A DNA stretch of 5,378 nucleotides from positions 1 to 5,378 of the forward strand of contig JAUSKV010000093.1 in the NCBI GenBank assembly GCA_030646745.1. The letters run 5' to 3'. Below are positions 1 through 5,378 of the stretch, one piece after another. The translations under genes and the position numbers were made by a program. Within the stretch, counting starts at the first letter, position 1. Each line of letters starts with the position of its first letter. The stretch comes from Sulfurimonas sp. (GTDB lineage: Bacteria > Campylobacterota > Campylobacteria > Campylobacterales > Sulfurimonadaceae). The notes under the pieces were generated by a model, which worked only from the letters and a program-made list of their open reading frames with translations, was not told where the DNA came from and ran no database searches.

Positions 1-1838
1 TATGGGTTACTACAGTTATTGGAGATGTAAACAGCCCAATCGGTCTTGTCGGTTGTGGAATGAATATTAGCAGTATTTATGAATTGGCATTAGAAGATTT
101 TGAAGAAGGCAGTGCAAATATACTTGTTTTAGATGGTTCAAATGTTATTCAAGGTTCATCAAGTAATAAAATGTTGTTGAATCAGTCTTTACAAATGTCA
201 ACATTATCGCAAGAAAAAATAGTAGCAATAAAAAAAGCACAAGAGAGCGGTGCTGATTTGGTTAGATACAATGTAAATGAGGAGAATAGGTATTTATTGC
301 TTATTTCAGTTGATGAATTAGGTTTAACCATTGTTATAGATTTTTCAAAAGAGAAGTTTTTATACTCTTTACATGGTGTATATGACAGAATAATCGGAGG
401 AGGGGTTGTTTTACTTCTTTTATTATTATTGGTAGGTGGTTGGACATTTACCTATTTGATTTCAAGACCACTTAAGAATATTTCAATGGCTGTGAGTGAG
501 TTTGATTATAAATCTGATTTCAAGCCACAAGGGTGCAAAAATATGGGTTATGAGGTGGATATGATATGTAGTGCCTTCAATGAAAACTCAAAAATATTAC
601 GAACAACAATAAACCAATATAAAAATAGTGAAGAGCTGCTTAGTAGCATTATAAATTCTGCTGACGACCTTATTTTTTTTAAAGATATTGCAGGAAGATA
701 TAGAGGGTGTAACGGTGTATATGCAAAGTGGATTTCAAAAAGCAAGGATCAAATTATTGGTAAAACAGATAGCGAACTGCATCCTATTGAGCTTGCAAAT
801 TATTATGTTCAAATGGACAGACAGGTAATCGCAGAAAACAGAACTATTGTTGTTGAAGTAAAAGCTAAAAATGATGATGGCGGTTTTACAATACTTCAAA
901 TTAAGAAAAGTCCATTTTATGATAAAGAGGGAAATATATTAGGTGTTGTTGTCATTGGAAGAGATATTACAATAATTAAAAATATGGAGAATGATTTACG
1001 AATATTAAACACAACACTAGAAAAAAGAGTCGAGGAAAAAACAGAGGAGTTGCAAAAATCGAATGAATTGTTAGAAGAGCATATCGTTGATTTACAAGTC
1101 CTTAACTCACAACTGCAAAAAGCAAAAGAATCTGCACTTCAAGCGGCACAAGCAAGATCAAATTTTATAAGCGGTATTTCACATGAACTGAGAACACCGC
1201 TCAATTCAATCATAAATTTCACAGATCAGATAATAGAAGATTTTGATGAAATTTTGGTAGATAAAGAGTTGCAGGCAGAGACTAAAGGGTTTTTACAAAG
1301 AGTAATTATAAATTCTAGACATTTACTCCAACTTATAAATGACCTGCTGGAGTTTACAAAAGCAGAGGCAGGAAAAATAGATTATAAAATGGAAGAGAGT
1401 GATATAAATGCTGTCTTGACAATGGCATACAATAATACACATTCACTGCTCAATGGTACAAATATAAAATTTAATCTAATACTCTATCAAGAAGCACTCA
1501 TTGGATTGGTAGATTCAAGAAGATTTTTGCAAGTTCTTTTAAATTTACTCTCAAATGCAATAAAATTCACAAAAAAGGGCTCGATAGAGTTGAGAAGTTT
1601 TTCAGAAGAAGGTTCTATCGTAGTACAAATAAAAGATACAGGCAAAGGGATACCGGTAGAAAAACAGAATATTATATTTGAACCGTTTATGCAAGTAAAT
1701 AATACAGATAACGGTACAGGATTAGGGCTTGGACTTGCGAAAAAGATGTGTGATGATATGAAAATTGGAATTTCATTTACCTCTGTTGAAGGCGTTGGCA
1801 CTACTTTTCGTTTAGTTTTAAAAAAGTTTACTGCATAA
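1..1838 (+). CDS. Membrane sensor histidine kinase (Cache-HAMP-PAS-HisKA-HATPase), 5' partial
   Basis: Likely autophosphorylating sensor kinase that passes phosphate to a response regulator not encoded in this window. The frame (phase from base 3) is open to the left edge and reads WVTTVIGDVNSPIGLVGCG before the ATG at 60; this is Cache-like sensor sequence, so that ATG is internal and the true start, first membrane helix and most of the sensor are missing. Numbering from that Met: end of the extracellular sensor 1-105, membrane helix about 111-134 with a run of seven leucines, HAMP about 135-185, PAS about 190-305, coiled coil about 308-365, HisKA with SHELRTPLN and phospho-acceptor His375, then HATPase with N-box NLLSNAIKF (495-503), G1 DTGKGIP (526-532), FEPF (540-543) and G2 GTGLGLGLA (552-560). 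All catalytic boxes look intact. There is no receiver or HPt domain. The class is certain; the signal sensed is unknown. Confidence 0.95.
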   Translation, partial: WVTTVIGDVNSPIGLVGCGMNISSIYELALEDFEEGSANILVLDGSNVIQGSSSNKMLLNQSLQMSTLSQEKIVAIKKAQESGADLVRYNVNEENRYLLLISVDELGLTIVIDFSKEKFLYSLHGVYDRIIGGGVVLLLLLLLVGGWTFTYLISRPLKNISMAVSEFDYKSDFKPQGCKNMGYEVDMICSAFNENSKILRTTINQYKNSEELLSSIINSADDLIFFKDIAGRYRGCNGVYAKWISKSKDQIIGKTDSELHPIELANYYVQMDRQVIAENRTIVVEVKAKNDDGGFTILQIKKSPFYDKEGNILGVVVIGRDITIIKNMENDLRILNTTLEKRVEEKTEELQKSNELLEEHIVDLQVLNSQLQKAKESALQAAQARSNFISGISHELRTPLNSIINFTDQIIEDFDEILVDKELQAETKGFLQRVIINSRHLLQLINDLLEFTKAEAGKIDYKMEESDINAVLTMAYNNTHSLLNGTNIKFNLILYQEALIGLVDSRRFLQVLLNLLSNAIKFTKKGSIELRSFSEEGSIVVQIKDTGKGIPVEKQNIIFEPFMQVNNTDNGTGLGLGLAKKMCDDMKIGISFTSVEGVGTTFRLVLKKFTA

Positions 1839-1855
1839 TTCGGGTTAAAGGGAGA

Positions 1856-1908
1856 CAAGGGAAAAAATCCCTTGACCATGCTAGTGTAGCATAGGTGCAA
1901 AAATGCAC
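1856..1908. repeat. Three consecutive short perfect hairpins
   Basis: Three perfect inverted repeats sit almost back to back just after the kinase stop: CAAGGGA/TCCCTTG (1856-1862/1868-1874, A5 loop), ATGCTA/TAGCAT (1878-1883/1887-1892, GTG loop) and GTGCA/TGCAC (1895-1899/1904-1908, AAAA loop). None is followed by a T-tract on either strand, so they are poor intrinsic terminators. They adjoin the larger hairpin at 1921-2040 and may be the 3' part of the minus-strand transcript or the 3' UTR of the kinase mRNA. Their spacing of 2-3 nt makes chance unlikely, but the function is unknown. Confidence 0.7.
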
Positions 1909-1940
1909 ATAAGAACTAATGTGGTTAGCAACTTATTCAT
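1881..1940 (-). CDS. Putative 19-residue hydrophobic peptide
   Basis: A small open frame starts at ATG 1940-1938 and stops at TAG 1883-1881, giving MNKLLTTLVLMCIFAPMLH. It has a lysine near the N-terminus followed by an uninterrupted hydrophobic stretch, like a tiny membrane peptide or the start of a signal peptide. A Shine-Dalgarno-like GGGAG lies 5 nt upstream (1950-1946). The ATG and this site fall in an 18-nt bulge of the long hairpin, and codons 3-7 form part of its outer stem. The first half of the ORF lies just beyond the strong terminator at 1970-2008, so expression needs read-through or another promoter. After the TAG the frame stays open for 11 more codons. Alternatives are a type I toxin-like peptide, a leader peptide, the remnant of a secreted-protein gene, or chance. 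I do not recognise a family. Confidence 0.3.
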   Translation of the reverse strand: MNKLLTTLVLMCIFAPMLH

Positions 1941-1945
1941 AAAAT

Positions 1946-1950
1946 CTCCC
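1946..1950 (-). promoter_or_regulatory. Ribosome binding site in hairpin bulge
   Basis: GGGAG on the minus strand, five bases before the ATG at 1940. It is predicted to be unpaired, lying between two stems of the 1921-2040 hairpin, and is the main support for translation of the 19-residue peptide. Confidence 0.4.
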
Positions 1951-1969
1951 TTATGTAGTTTAGGAGGGC

Positions 1970-2008
1970 AAAAAAAAAGGTTAGGAGGTAATTAATCTCC
2001 TAACCTTT
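1970..2008 (-). terminator. Intrinsic terminator, minus strand
   Basis: On the minus strand the stem GGTTAGGAG/CTCCTAACC with a 9-nt loop is followed by nine consecutive Ts (complement of 1978-1970). Three further A-T pairs extend the stem. On the plus strand only three Ts follow, so it should not stop kinase transcription. It ends the inferred small RNA starting at 2040 and would also stop read-through from the HTH gene. Confidence 0.8.
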
Positions 2009-2040
2009 GCCACTCCATAAACTACATAAGTTCTAACCAC
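1970..2040 (-). ncRNA. Putative ~70-nt small RNA or terminated leader
   Basis: A transcript is inferred to start at about 2040 from the promoter at 2075-2047 and to end in the T-run at 1978-1970. It would contain the 5' arm of the long hairpin followed by a compact terminator stem. It could be a free-standing small RNA, or a leader whose terminator controls read-through into the hydrophobic peptide ORF. No match to a known RNA family or riboswitch was recognised by eye. The inference rests on promoter and terminator quality and their spacing. Confidence 0.45.
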
Positions 2041-2046
2041 AAAAAA

Positions 2047-2075
2047 ATTATACATAAATAGAAAAAACAAGTCAA
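2047..2075 (-). promoter_or_regulatory. Near-consensus sigma70 promoter, minus strand
   Basis: Minus-strand TTGACT (2075-2070), a 17-nt spacer, then a perfect TATAAT (2052-2047). Six Ts separate the -10 box from a G at 2040, the expected start and the first base of the long hairpin. It lies after the stop of the HTH gene, so it serves the structured RNA locus rather than that gene. It is the best promoter match in the window. Confidence 0.7.
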
Positions 2076-2077
2076 AC

Positions 2078-2095
2078 AAAAAAAGCAGAAGCTTT
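2078..2095 (-). terminator. Weak intrinsic terminator after the HTH gene
   Basis: On the minus strand, starting 3 nt after the stop of the HTH gene, AAAGC-TTCT-GCTTT forms a 5-bp stem whose 3' arm merges into a run of seven Ts (2084-2078). The stem is short, so termination may be partial, but the position directly after the stop codon is right. Confidence 0.4.
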
Positions 2096-2098
2096 ACT

Positions 2099-2566
2099 TT
2101 ATACTAAAAACTCTTTAAAGTAGTGCGTGAGCAACTCTTTTTTTTCCTCTTTTTTTGCTTTTATTTTTTGTGCTAAGAGGTTGAGTGTTTCGCAAAATAT
2201 GTATTTTTCTATGAGGTTCAGAGTTTCTAGTTTTTTGTAGATGTCGAGTGTGAAAGTTGTGTTTTCTTTGATGGATTTTGCACTTGTATTTATAAAAATG
2301 AGGTGCATGTTTTGCATATCTGTGATTGTTTTTAGGTGTAACTCTAAGTCAAAAATATACTCTATCTCGTGGTAAGTAAAAATCTTCGTTTGAGCTGTTT
2401 TTATGTAAGTGTCTAAAAAGATATTTACTTCTCTGTATTTTTCGTACTTCTCATCAAAATTTAGCAAATAGTTATACAAATTTGGTTTTGTTGTTTTCCA
2501 ATTGTGGAGAGTTCCTCTGCTGACTTCAAACTTTTCTATAATTTTTTTTATTTTAAACATGTTCAA
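2099..2566 (-). CDS. Small HTH protein, putative transcriptional regulator
   Basis: A 155-residue protein of no family I can name. Residues about 6-27 (KKIIEKF...VSRGTLHNWK) have the pattern of a helix-turn-helix, with SRGTLHNW as the probable recognition helix. The rest is predicted helical, with a lysine-rich segment (AQKIKAKKEEKK) near the C-terminus, possibly for dimerisation or nucleic-acid contact. There is no signal peptide, membrane helix or catalytic motif. The chosen start is TTG at 2566-2564, directly preceded in frame by two TAA codons and with AGGA 6 nt upstream; the alternative ATG at 2560 would leave a 12-nt spacing. The gene is divergent from the methylase, and a TGTTCAAT site overlaps its start codon, which suggests autoregulation. 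A controller role is inferred from position; a phage-type or plasmid-type DNA-binding protein is also possible. Confidence 0.75.
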   Translation of the reverse strand: MNMFKIKKIIEKFEVSRGTLHNWKTTKPNLYNYLLNFDEKYEKYREVNIFLDTYIKTAQTKIFTYHEIEYIFDLELHLKTITDMQNMHLIFINTSAKSIKENTTFTLDIYKKLETLNLIEKYIFCETLNLLAQKIKAKKEEKKELLTHYFKEFLV

Positions 2567-2573
2567 TTATTAT
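2560..2573. repeat. Left arm of a 14-bp perfect inverted repeat, with TGTTCAAT motif
   Basis: TGTTCAATTATTAT at 2560-2573 is the exact reverse complement of 2694-2707, so a 14-bp inverted repeat frames the divergent intergenic region with 120 bp between the arms. This arm covers the start codon of the HTH gene, and its TGTTCAAT core recurs twice near the methylase promoter. A regulator bound here could block the gene's own expression. Confidence 0.55.
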
Positions 2574-2576
2574 CCT
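2573..2576 (-). promoter_or_regulatory. RBS deciding the TTG start of the HTH gene
   Basis: AGGA on the minus strand lies 6 nt before TTG 2566 and 12 nt before ATG 2560, favouring the TTG start. Confidence 0.5.
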
Positions 2577-2614
2577 GTTATTGATAAAAGAGATTCTACA
2601 TATCAAATAATTAG

Positions 2615-2624
2615 ACATATATGT
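2615..2624. repeat. 10-bp palindrome ACATATATGT
   Basis: A perfect palindrome in the middle of the AT-rich divergent region. It could be a binding site, but in DNA this AT-rich it may be chance. Confidence 0.25.
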
Positions 2625-2693
2625 AACACAATTCAAAATAAATATACAATAGTTATATAAAAGTGAATATATTAAATATAAAATCCATAATAT

Positions 2694-2739
2694 ATAATAA
2701 TTGAACACTTTATATATGAAATTATAATTTATGTTCAAT
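2694..2739. promoter_or_regulatory. Putative operator pair ATTGAACA...TGTTCAAT
   Basis: ATTGAACA (2700-2707) and its reverse complement TGTTCAAT (2732-2739) have centres 32 bp apart, about three helical turns. The first overlaps the predicted -35 box of the methylase and the second the predicted transcription start. The first also belongs to the right arm (2694-2707) of the 14-bp inverted repeat that reaches the HTH gene start. This is a typical arrangement for a repressor acting on both divergent genes; the HTH protein is the obvious candidate ligand. Confidence 0.55.
2701..2728 (+). promoter_or_regulatory. Sigma70 promoter for the methylase
   Basis: TTGAAC (2701-2706), a 16-nt spacer and a perfect TATAAT (2723-2728). 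The expected start is near 2735, giving a leader of about 24 nt to the ATG at 2759. AAGGA at 2744-2748 is the ribosome binding site, 10 nt before the ATG. The surrounding DNA is very AT-rich, so the -10 alone would mean little, but spacing and operator overlap support it. Confidence 0.55.
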
Positions 2740-2743
2740 AGTT

Positions 2744-2748
2744 AAGGA
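2744..2748 (+). promoter_or_regulatory. RBS of the methylase
   Basis: AAGGA lies 10 nt upstream of ATG 2759. An in-frame TAA at 2753-2755 excludes any earlier start. Confidence 0.6.
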
Positions 2749-2758
2749 TTAATAACTT

Positions 2759-5378
2759 ATGGACATACTTCAATTAGAAATAAAACTGCAAACTTTAGTG
2801 GACAATTTCAAAAAAGAGGATTTTATCTTTGATTTTCTTCTCTCTTATGAGATGCCAAAAGCAAATGTTGCGAGACTAAGAAAAAATAGCGATGTCAATA
2901 CGCTTGACATAAACGGTGAACTTACAGTAAAAAATAAGAAACTATTTTTTAAAGAAGCTTCAACACAAGAGCTTGATAGTTTATTTGCACAAATTCCACA
3001 TGTCAAGAAGGGATTGCGGTTTATCATAGTTACCGACTTTGTAACGCTCAAAGCCATAGACACAAGCCTCCAAACCACGCTCAATATCGCATTTGACGAA
3101 CTTCCAAAAAACTCAGACTTTTTTTGGCCACTTGCCGGAGTGGAGAGAGCAACGGTTTATGATGAAAAAGAGGCGGATGTAAGAGCCTCTATAAAGATGG
3201 CAAAACTCTATGAGGAACTCAAAAAAGAGAACCCGACAAATACACATGCCGAGATTCACGCACTTAATGTTTTTTTGACAAGGCTACTTTTCTGTTATTT
3301 TGCAGAAGATACCGATATATTTGCCGAAGAAAATCAGTTTACAAACTACATAAAAGCCGTTTCAAAACCTGACGGAAGCGATTTGGATGTGCATATAGAA
3401 AAACTTTTTGAGACGCTTAATTCGCAAGAGCGAAACATCTCAAGCCATCTCAAAAGCTTTCCGTATGTAAACGGTGGACTTTTTCGTGAGAGATTTGGTA
3501 TGCCACGATTTAGTGCAAAGTCACGAAAACTTCTCATAGAATGTGGCGGTGATTTGAACTGGTCGCAGATAAATCCTGACATTTTCGGCTCGATGATTCA
3601 AGCGGTGGTGAGCGAAGAGCATCGTGGAGGAATGGGAATGCATTACACTTCCGTGCCAAATATCATGAAAGTTATCAATCCGCTTTTTTTGGAAGAGTTA
3701 CATGCAGAGTTTGAAAATGCAAAAGGCAACTTCGCAAAGCTAAACAAACTTCATCAACGCATTACAAATCTCAAAATCTTTGACCCGGCATGTGGAAGTG
3801 GAAACTTTCTCATTATCGCTTACAAAGAGTTAAGAGAACTAGAGATGAAAATCTTTGAGAGTGGCGGAATGCTCCACATGCCGAGTGTGAAACTCAGCCA
3901 ATTTTACGGCATAGAGCTAGACGACTTTGCCCATGAAGTAGCTATTTTGTCGCTTTGGTTGGCAGAACATCAGATGAATCAAGCGTTCAAAAAGAAATTT
4001 GGAGATTGTACTCCGACATTACCGCTCAAAAACGGTGGCAACATCGTACAAGGAAATGCAACAAGATTGGATTGGGCAGAAGTTTGTCCAAAAGAAGAGG
4101 GCGATGAAATTTATATTTTAGGAAATCCGCCGTATTTAGGATACAGTGAAAGGGATAAATATCAAAAGGATGATATGGATATTGTATTCAATGAAATGAG
4201 TAATAGTAAAAGACTTGATTATATTGGTTGTTGGTTTAAAAAAGCAACAGATTATATTTCAAATCTTAATGCTAAATATGCTTTTGTATCTACAAACTCA
4301 ATTTCACAAGGTGAACAAGTAAGTTTGATATGGCCATATATTTTTTCAAAAAATCAAGAAATATATTTTGCTCATCAATCTTTTAAATGGTCTAATAATG
4401 CCAAAGACAGAGCTGGTGTAACAGTTGTAATTATTGGAATTAGAAATAAATCTAATGATTTAAAAATTTTGTTTAAAAATGAAATAAAACAAGATGTTAA
4501 AAATATAAGCCCATATTTAATTCAAGCTAATAATATGATTATGTATCAAGTACAGCATCCAATTTCTGATTTTCCTGAGATGCAATTAGGAAGCAGTGGT
4601 ATAGATGGAGGTAATTTAATCTTGAGCACCGAAGAAAAAAATGACTTTATTGATTCTGATATTAATTCTAATAGATTCATAAAATTATTTATAGGTGGAG
4701 CAGATTTTTTAAGAGATACCGAAAGATATTGTATTTGGATTGACGATAATAAAATAGAAGAAGCTAATCAAATTATAAAAATACAAGAAAGAATAAAAAA
4801 ATGTCGTGAATATAGATTAAGTGCAGGAAGAGATGCTAAAAAAGCTGCAGATGTAGCACATAGATTTTTTTATAGAAAATACAAAAATACAAGTGCAATT
4901 ATTTTACCTATGACTAGTTCAAGTAGAAGAGATTATTTGCCTATTGGAATTACAAATAAAGATGTAGTAATTAGTAATGGAATGTTTATGATTTATGACT
5001 TTGAATTGTATATATTTGGCGTATTATCTTCAAAATTACATAATTTATGGATGTCAATAACAAGTGCAAGAATGAGAAATGACTATCGCTATTCTGTGAA
5101 TTTAACTTACAACACCTTCCCTTTCCCAAAAATAACCCAAACCCAAAAAGACGAAATCGAAGAACTCGTCCATGCTATCTTAGATGAACGAGATAAAAAC
5201 TATCTCAAAACCATGGCAGAACTCTACGACCCAAACAAAATGCCAGAGCTGCTAAAAACCGCCCACCACAACCTCGACATCTACATAGAAAAATGCTACC
5301 GTGAACAACCCTTCGAGAGCGATGAAGAACGACTAGAACACCTCTTTAAATTGTATGAGAAAATGATAAAAGAGGAGA
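2759..5378 (+). CDS. MmeI/YeeA-like N6-adenine DNA methyltransferase, 3' edge missing
   Basis: Transfers a methyl group from S-adenosylmethionine to adenine in a specific DNA site. The frame runs 873 codons without a stop to the window edge. N-terminal domain about 1-135; helical linker about 140-285; GMHYTSV (293-299); motif I FDPACGSGNFL (341-351) for SAM binding; YGIELDDFAHEVA around 385-400; motif IV NPPY (456-459), the N6-adenine catalytic motif; STNSISQGEQV (511-521), typical of the MmeI family; target-recognition region to about 785; NTFPFP (785-790); C-terminal LYDPNKMP (822-829). The end RLEHLFKLYEKM matches the usual C-terminus of such proteins of roughly 900 residues, so probably only a few residues are missing. 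MmeI itself fuses nuclease and methylase; here I see no D-x(9)-ExK motif in the N-terminus, so cleavage activity is doubtful. The family includes B. subtilis YeeA/DnmA, a methylase without demonstrated restriction. Partner genes may follow to the right. Confidence 0.92.
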   Translation, partial: MDILQLEIKLQTLVDNFKKEDFIFDFLLSYEMPKANVARLRKNSDVNTLDINGELTVKNKKLFFKEASTQELDSLFAQIPHVKKGLRFIIVTDFVTLKAIDTSLQTTLNIAFDELPKNSDFFWPLAGVERATVYDEKEADVRASIKMAKLYEELKKENPTNTHAEIHALNVFLTRLLFCYFAEDTDIFAEENQFTNYIKAVSKPDGSDLDVHIEKLFETLNSQERNISSHLKSFPYVNGGLFRERFGMPRFSAKSRKLLIECGGDLNWSQINPDIFGSMIQAVVSEEHRGGMGMHYTSVPNIMKVINPLFLEELHAEFENAKGNFAKLNKLHQRITNLKIFDPACGSGNFLIIAYKELRELEMKIFESGGMLHMPSVKLSQFYGIELDDFAHEVAILSLWLAEHQMNQAFKKKFGDCTPTLPLKNGGNIVQGNATRLDWAEVCPKEEGDEIYILGNPPYLGYSERDKYQKDDMDIVFNEMSNSKRLDYIGCWFKKATDYISNLNAKYAFVSTNSISQGEQVSLIWPYIFSKNQEIYFAHQSFKWSNNAKDRAGVTVVIIGIRNKSNDLKILFKNEIKQDVKNISPYLIQANNMIMYQVQHPISDFPEMQLGSSGIDGGNLILSTEEKNDFIDSDINSNRFIKLFIGGADFLRDTERYCIWIDDNKIEEANQIIKIQERIKKCREYRLSAGRDAKKAADVAHRFFYRKYKNTSAIILPMTSSSRRDYLPIGITNKDVVISNGMFMIYDFELYIFGVLSSKLHNLWMSITSARMRNDYRYSVNLTYNTFPFPKITQTQKDEIEELVHAILDERDKNYLKTMAELYDPNKMPELLKTAHHNLDIYIEKCYREQPFESDEERLEHLFKLYEKMIKEE
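4135..5100 (+). other. Low-GC mosaic segment spanning the target-recognition region
   Basis: Within the methylase gene, hand-counted 60-base blocks give about 47-48% GC before NPPY (3841-3900, 4021-4080), then 28, 23, 28, 13, 27 and 22% (4141-4200, 4201-4260, 4261-4320, 4441-4500, 4681-4740, 4981-5040), then 37 and 50% (5101-5160, 5221-5280). Codon choice changes too: C-ending and G-ending codons before and after, almost entirely A/T-ending inside. The boundaries coincide with the conserved NPPYLG and NTFPFP motifs. The reading frame is kept, so the protein should be intact. Confidence 0.75.

Larger units (their letters stand above)
1921..2040. repeat. 120-nt interrupted inverted repeat (long hairpin)
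   Basis: Four nested stems give about 42 base pairs. Outer: GTGGTTAG plus AAC (minus strand, 2040-2030) with GTT-G-CTAACCAC (1932-1921, one bulged G). Second: TTATGTAGTTTA (2029-2018) with TAAACTACATAA (1962-1951), 12 perfect pairs. Third: GGAG and GGC (2016-2009) with GCC and CTCC (1969-1963). Inner: AAAGGTTAGGAG with its exact complement (1976-1987/1997-2008). The main interruption is an 18-nt one-sided bulge (1933-1950) holding a Shine-Dalgarno and ATG of the minus strand. The arms share related TTAG/CTAA segments, so alternative pairings are possible. It is too long and layered to be only a terminator. Confidence 0.8.

Noticed and set aside
548..745. 65-residue minus-strand open frame
   Set aside because: It is antisense to the HAMP/PAS part of the kinase, without a start signal or recognisable content.
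1487..1900. 137-residue minus-strand open frame over the kinase ATPase domain
   Set aside because: It is antisense to highly conserved kinase motifs, with protein-like features only on the plus strand, so it is a shadow frame.
1856..2040. Retron msr-msd
   Set aside because: The hairpin order is suggestive, but I see no good a1/a2 complementary ends, no branching-G context, and no reverse transcriptase in the window; the strong promoter and terminator are on the opposite strand.
1921..2040. Integron attC site
   Set aside because: The length and paired ends are reminiscent, but the expected RYYYAAC/GTTRRRY core layout and cassette context are absent.
1981..2040. Leaderless GTG frame of 19 codons starting at the predicted +1 (2040, minus strand)
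   Set aside because: It starts exactly at the inferred RNA 5' end and stops inside the terminator stem, but composition and lack of any other signal make chance more likely.
1839..2046. Intrinsic terminator for the kinase on the plus strand
   Set aside because: None of the hairpins here is followed by a T-tract on the plus strand; kinase termination is not explained by a visible intrinsic site.
2553..2738. 61-residue minus-strand open frame rich in Ile, Tyr and Asn
   Set aside because: It lies in very AT-rich promoter DNA, starts at a TTG within the operator-like motif with no convincing Shine-Dalgarno, overlaps the HTH gene start and has no recognisable domain.
2845..3582. Two minus-strand frames within the methylase gene (2845-3084, 3346-3582)
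   Set aside because: Both are antisense to well-conserved methylase sequence and have no independent support.

Overview
The window looks like a chromosomal accessory region of an AT-rich Gram-negative bacterium. The protein style (a dCache-type sensor kinase, and a lysine/isoleucine/asparagine-rich HTH protein) and the MmeI-like methylase suggest Campylobacterota, perhaps the Sulfurimonas/Sulfuricurvum/Arcobacter group. That placement is an impression from sequence style, not a database result.

Layout. (1) Positions 1-1838 (+): the C-terminal 611 residues of a membrane sensor histidine kinase (end of an extracellular Cache-like sensor, one membrane helix, HAMP, PAS, coiled coil, HisKA, HATPase). 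Its frame is open through the left edge, so the real start lies outside and the ATG at 60 is internal. (2) Positions 1839-2098: no conventional gene, but very dense RNA/DNA structure. Three short perfect hairpins (1856-1908) are followed by a 120-nt interrupted long hairpin (1921-2040). On the minus strand a near-consensus sigma70 promoter (TTGACT-17-TATAAT, 2075-2047) places its expected +1 at the first base of that hairpin. An intrinsic terminator with nine Ts follows about 70 nt later. Beyond it, a bulge in the hairpin exposes a Shine-Dalgarno and ATG for a 19-residue hydrophobic peptide. (3) Positions 2099-2566 (-): a 155-residue protein with an N-terminal helix-turn-helix, unrecognised as a family, probably a regulator. 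(4) Positions 2567-2758: an extremely AT-rich divergent promoter region with three copies of TGTTCAAT/ATTGAACA. One copy lies on the start codon of the HTH gene; two bracket the predicted methylase promoter. (5) Positions 2759-5378 (+): a long open frame (873 codons, no stop before the right edge), an N6-adenine DNA methyltransferase of the MmeI/YeeA-like (type IIL-related) family, probably lacking only its last few residues.

How it may work together. The HTH protein and the methylase are divergent and share repeated half-sites, so the simplest reading is a controller-type arrangement in which the HTH protein represses itself and the methylase. The methylase keeps its methyltransferase motifs but shows no recognisable D...ExK nuclease motif at the N-terminus, so it may be a solitary methylase or the modification subunit of a defence island continuing to the right. 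Its specificity segment (about 4135-5100) is much poorer in GC than both flanks, consistent with replacement of the target-recognition domain by recombination. The structured minus-strand RNA locus between kinase and regulator is the least explained part of the window.
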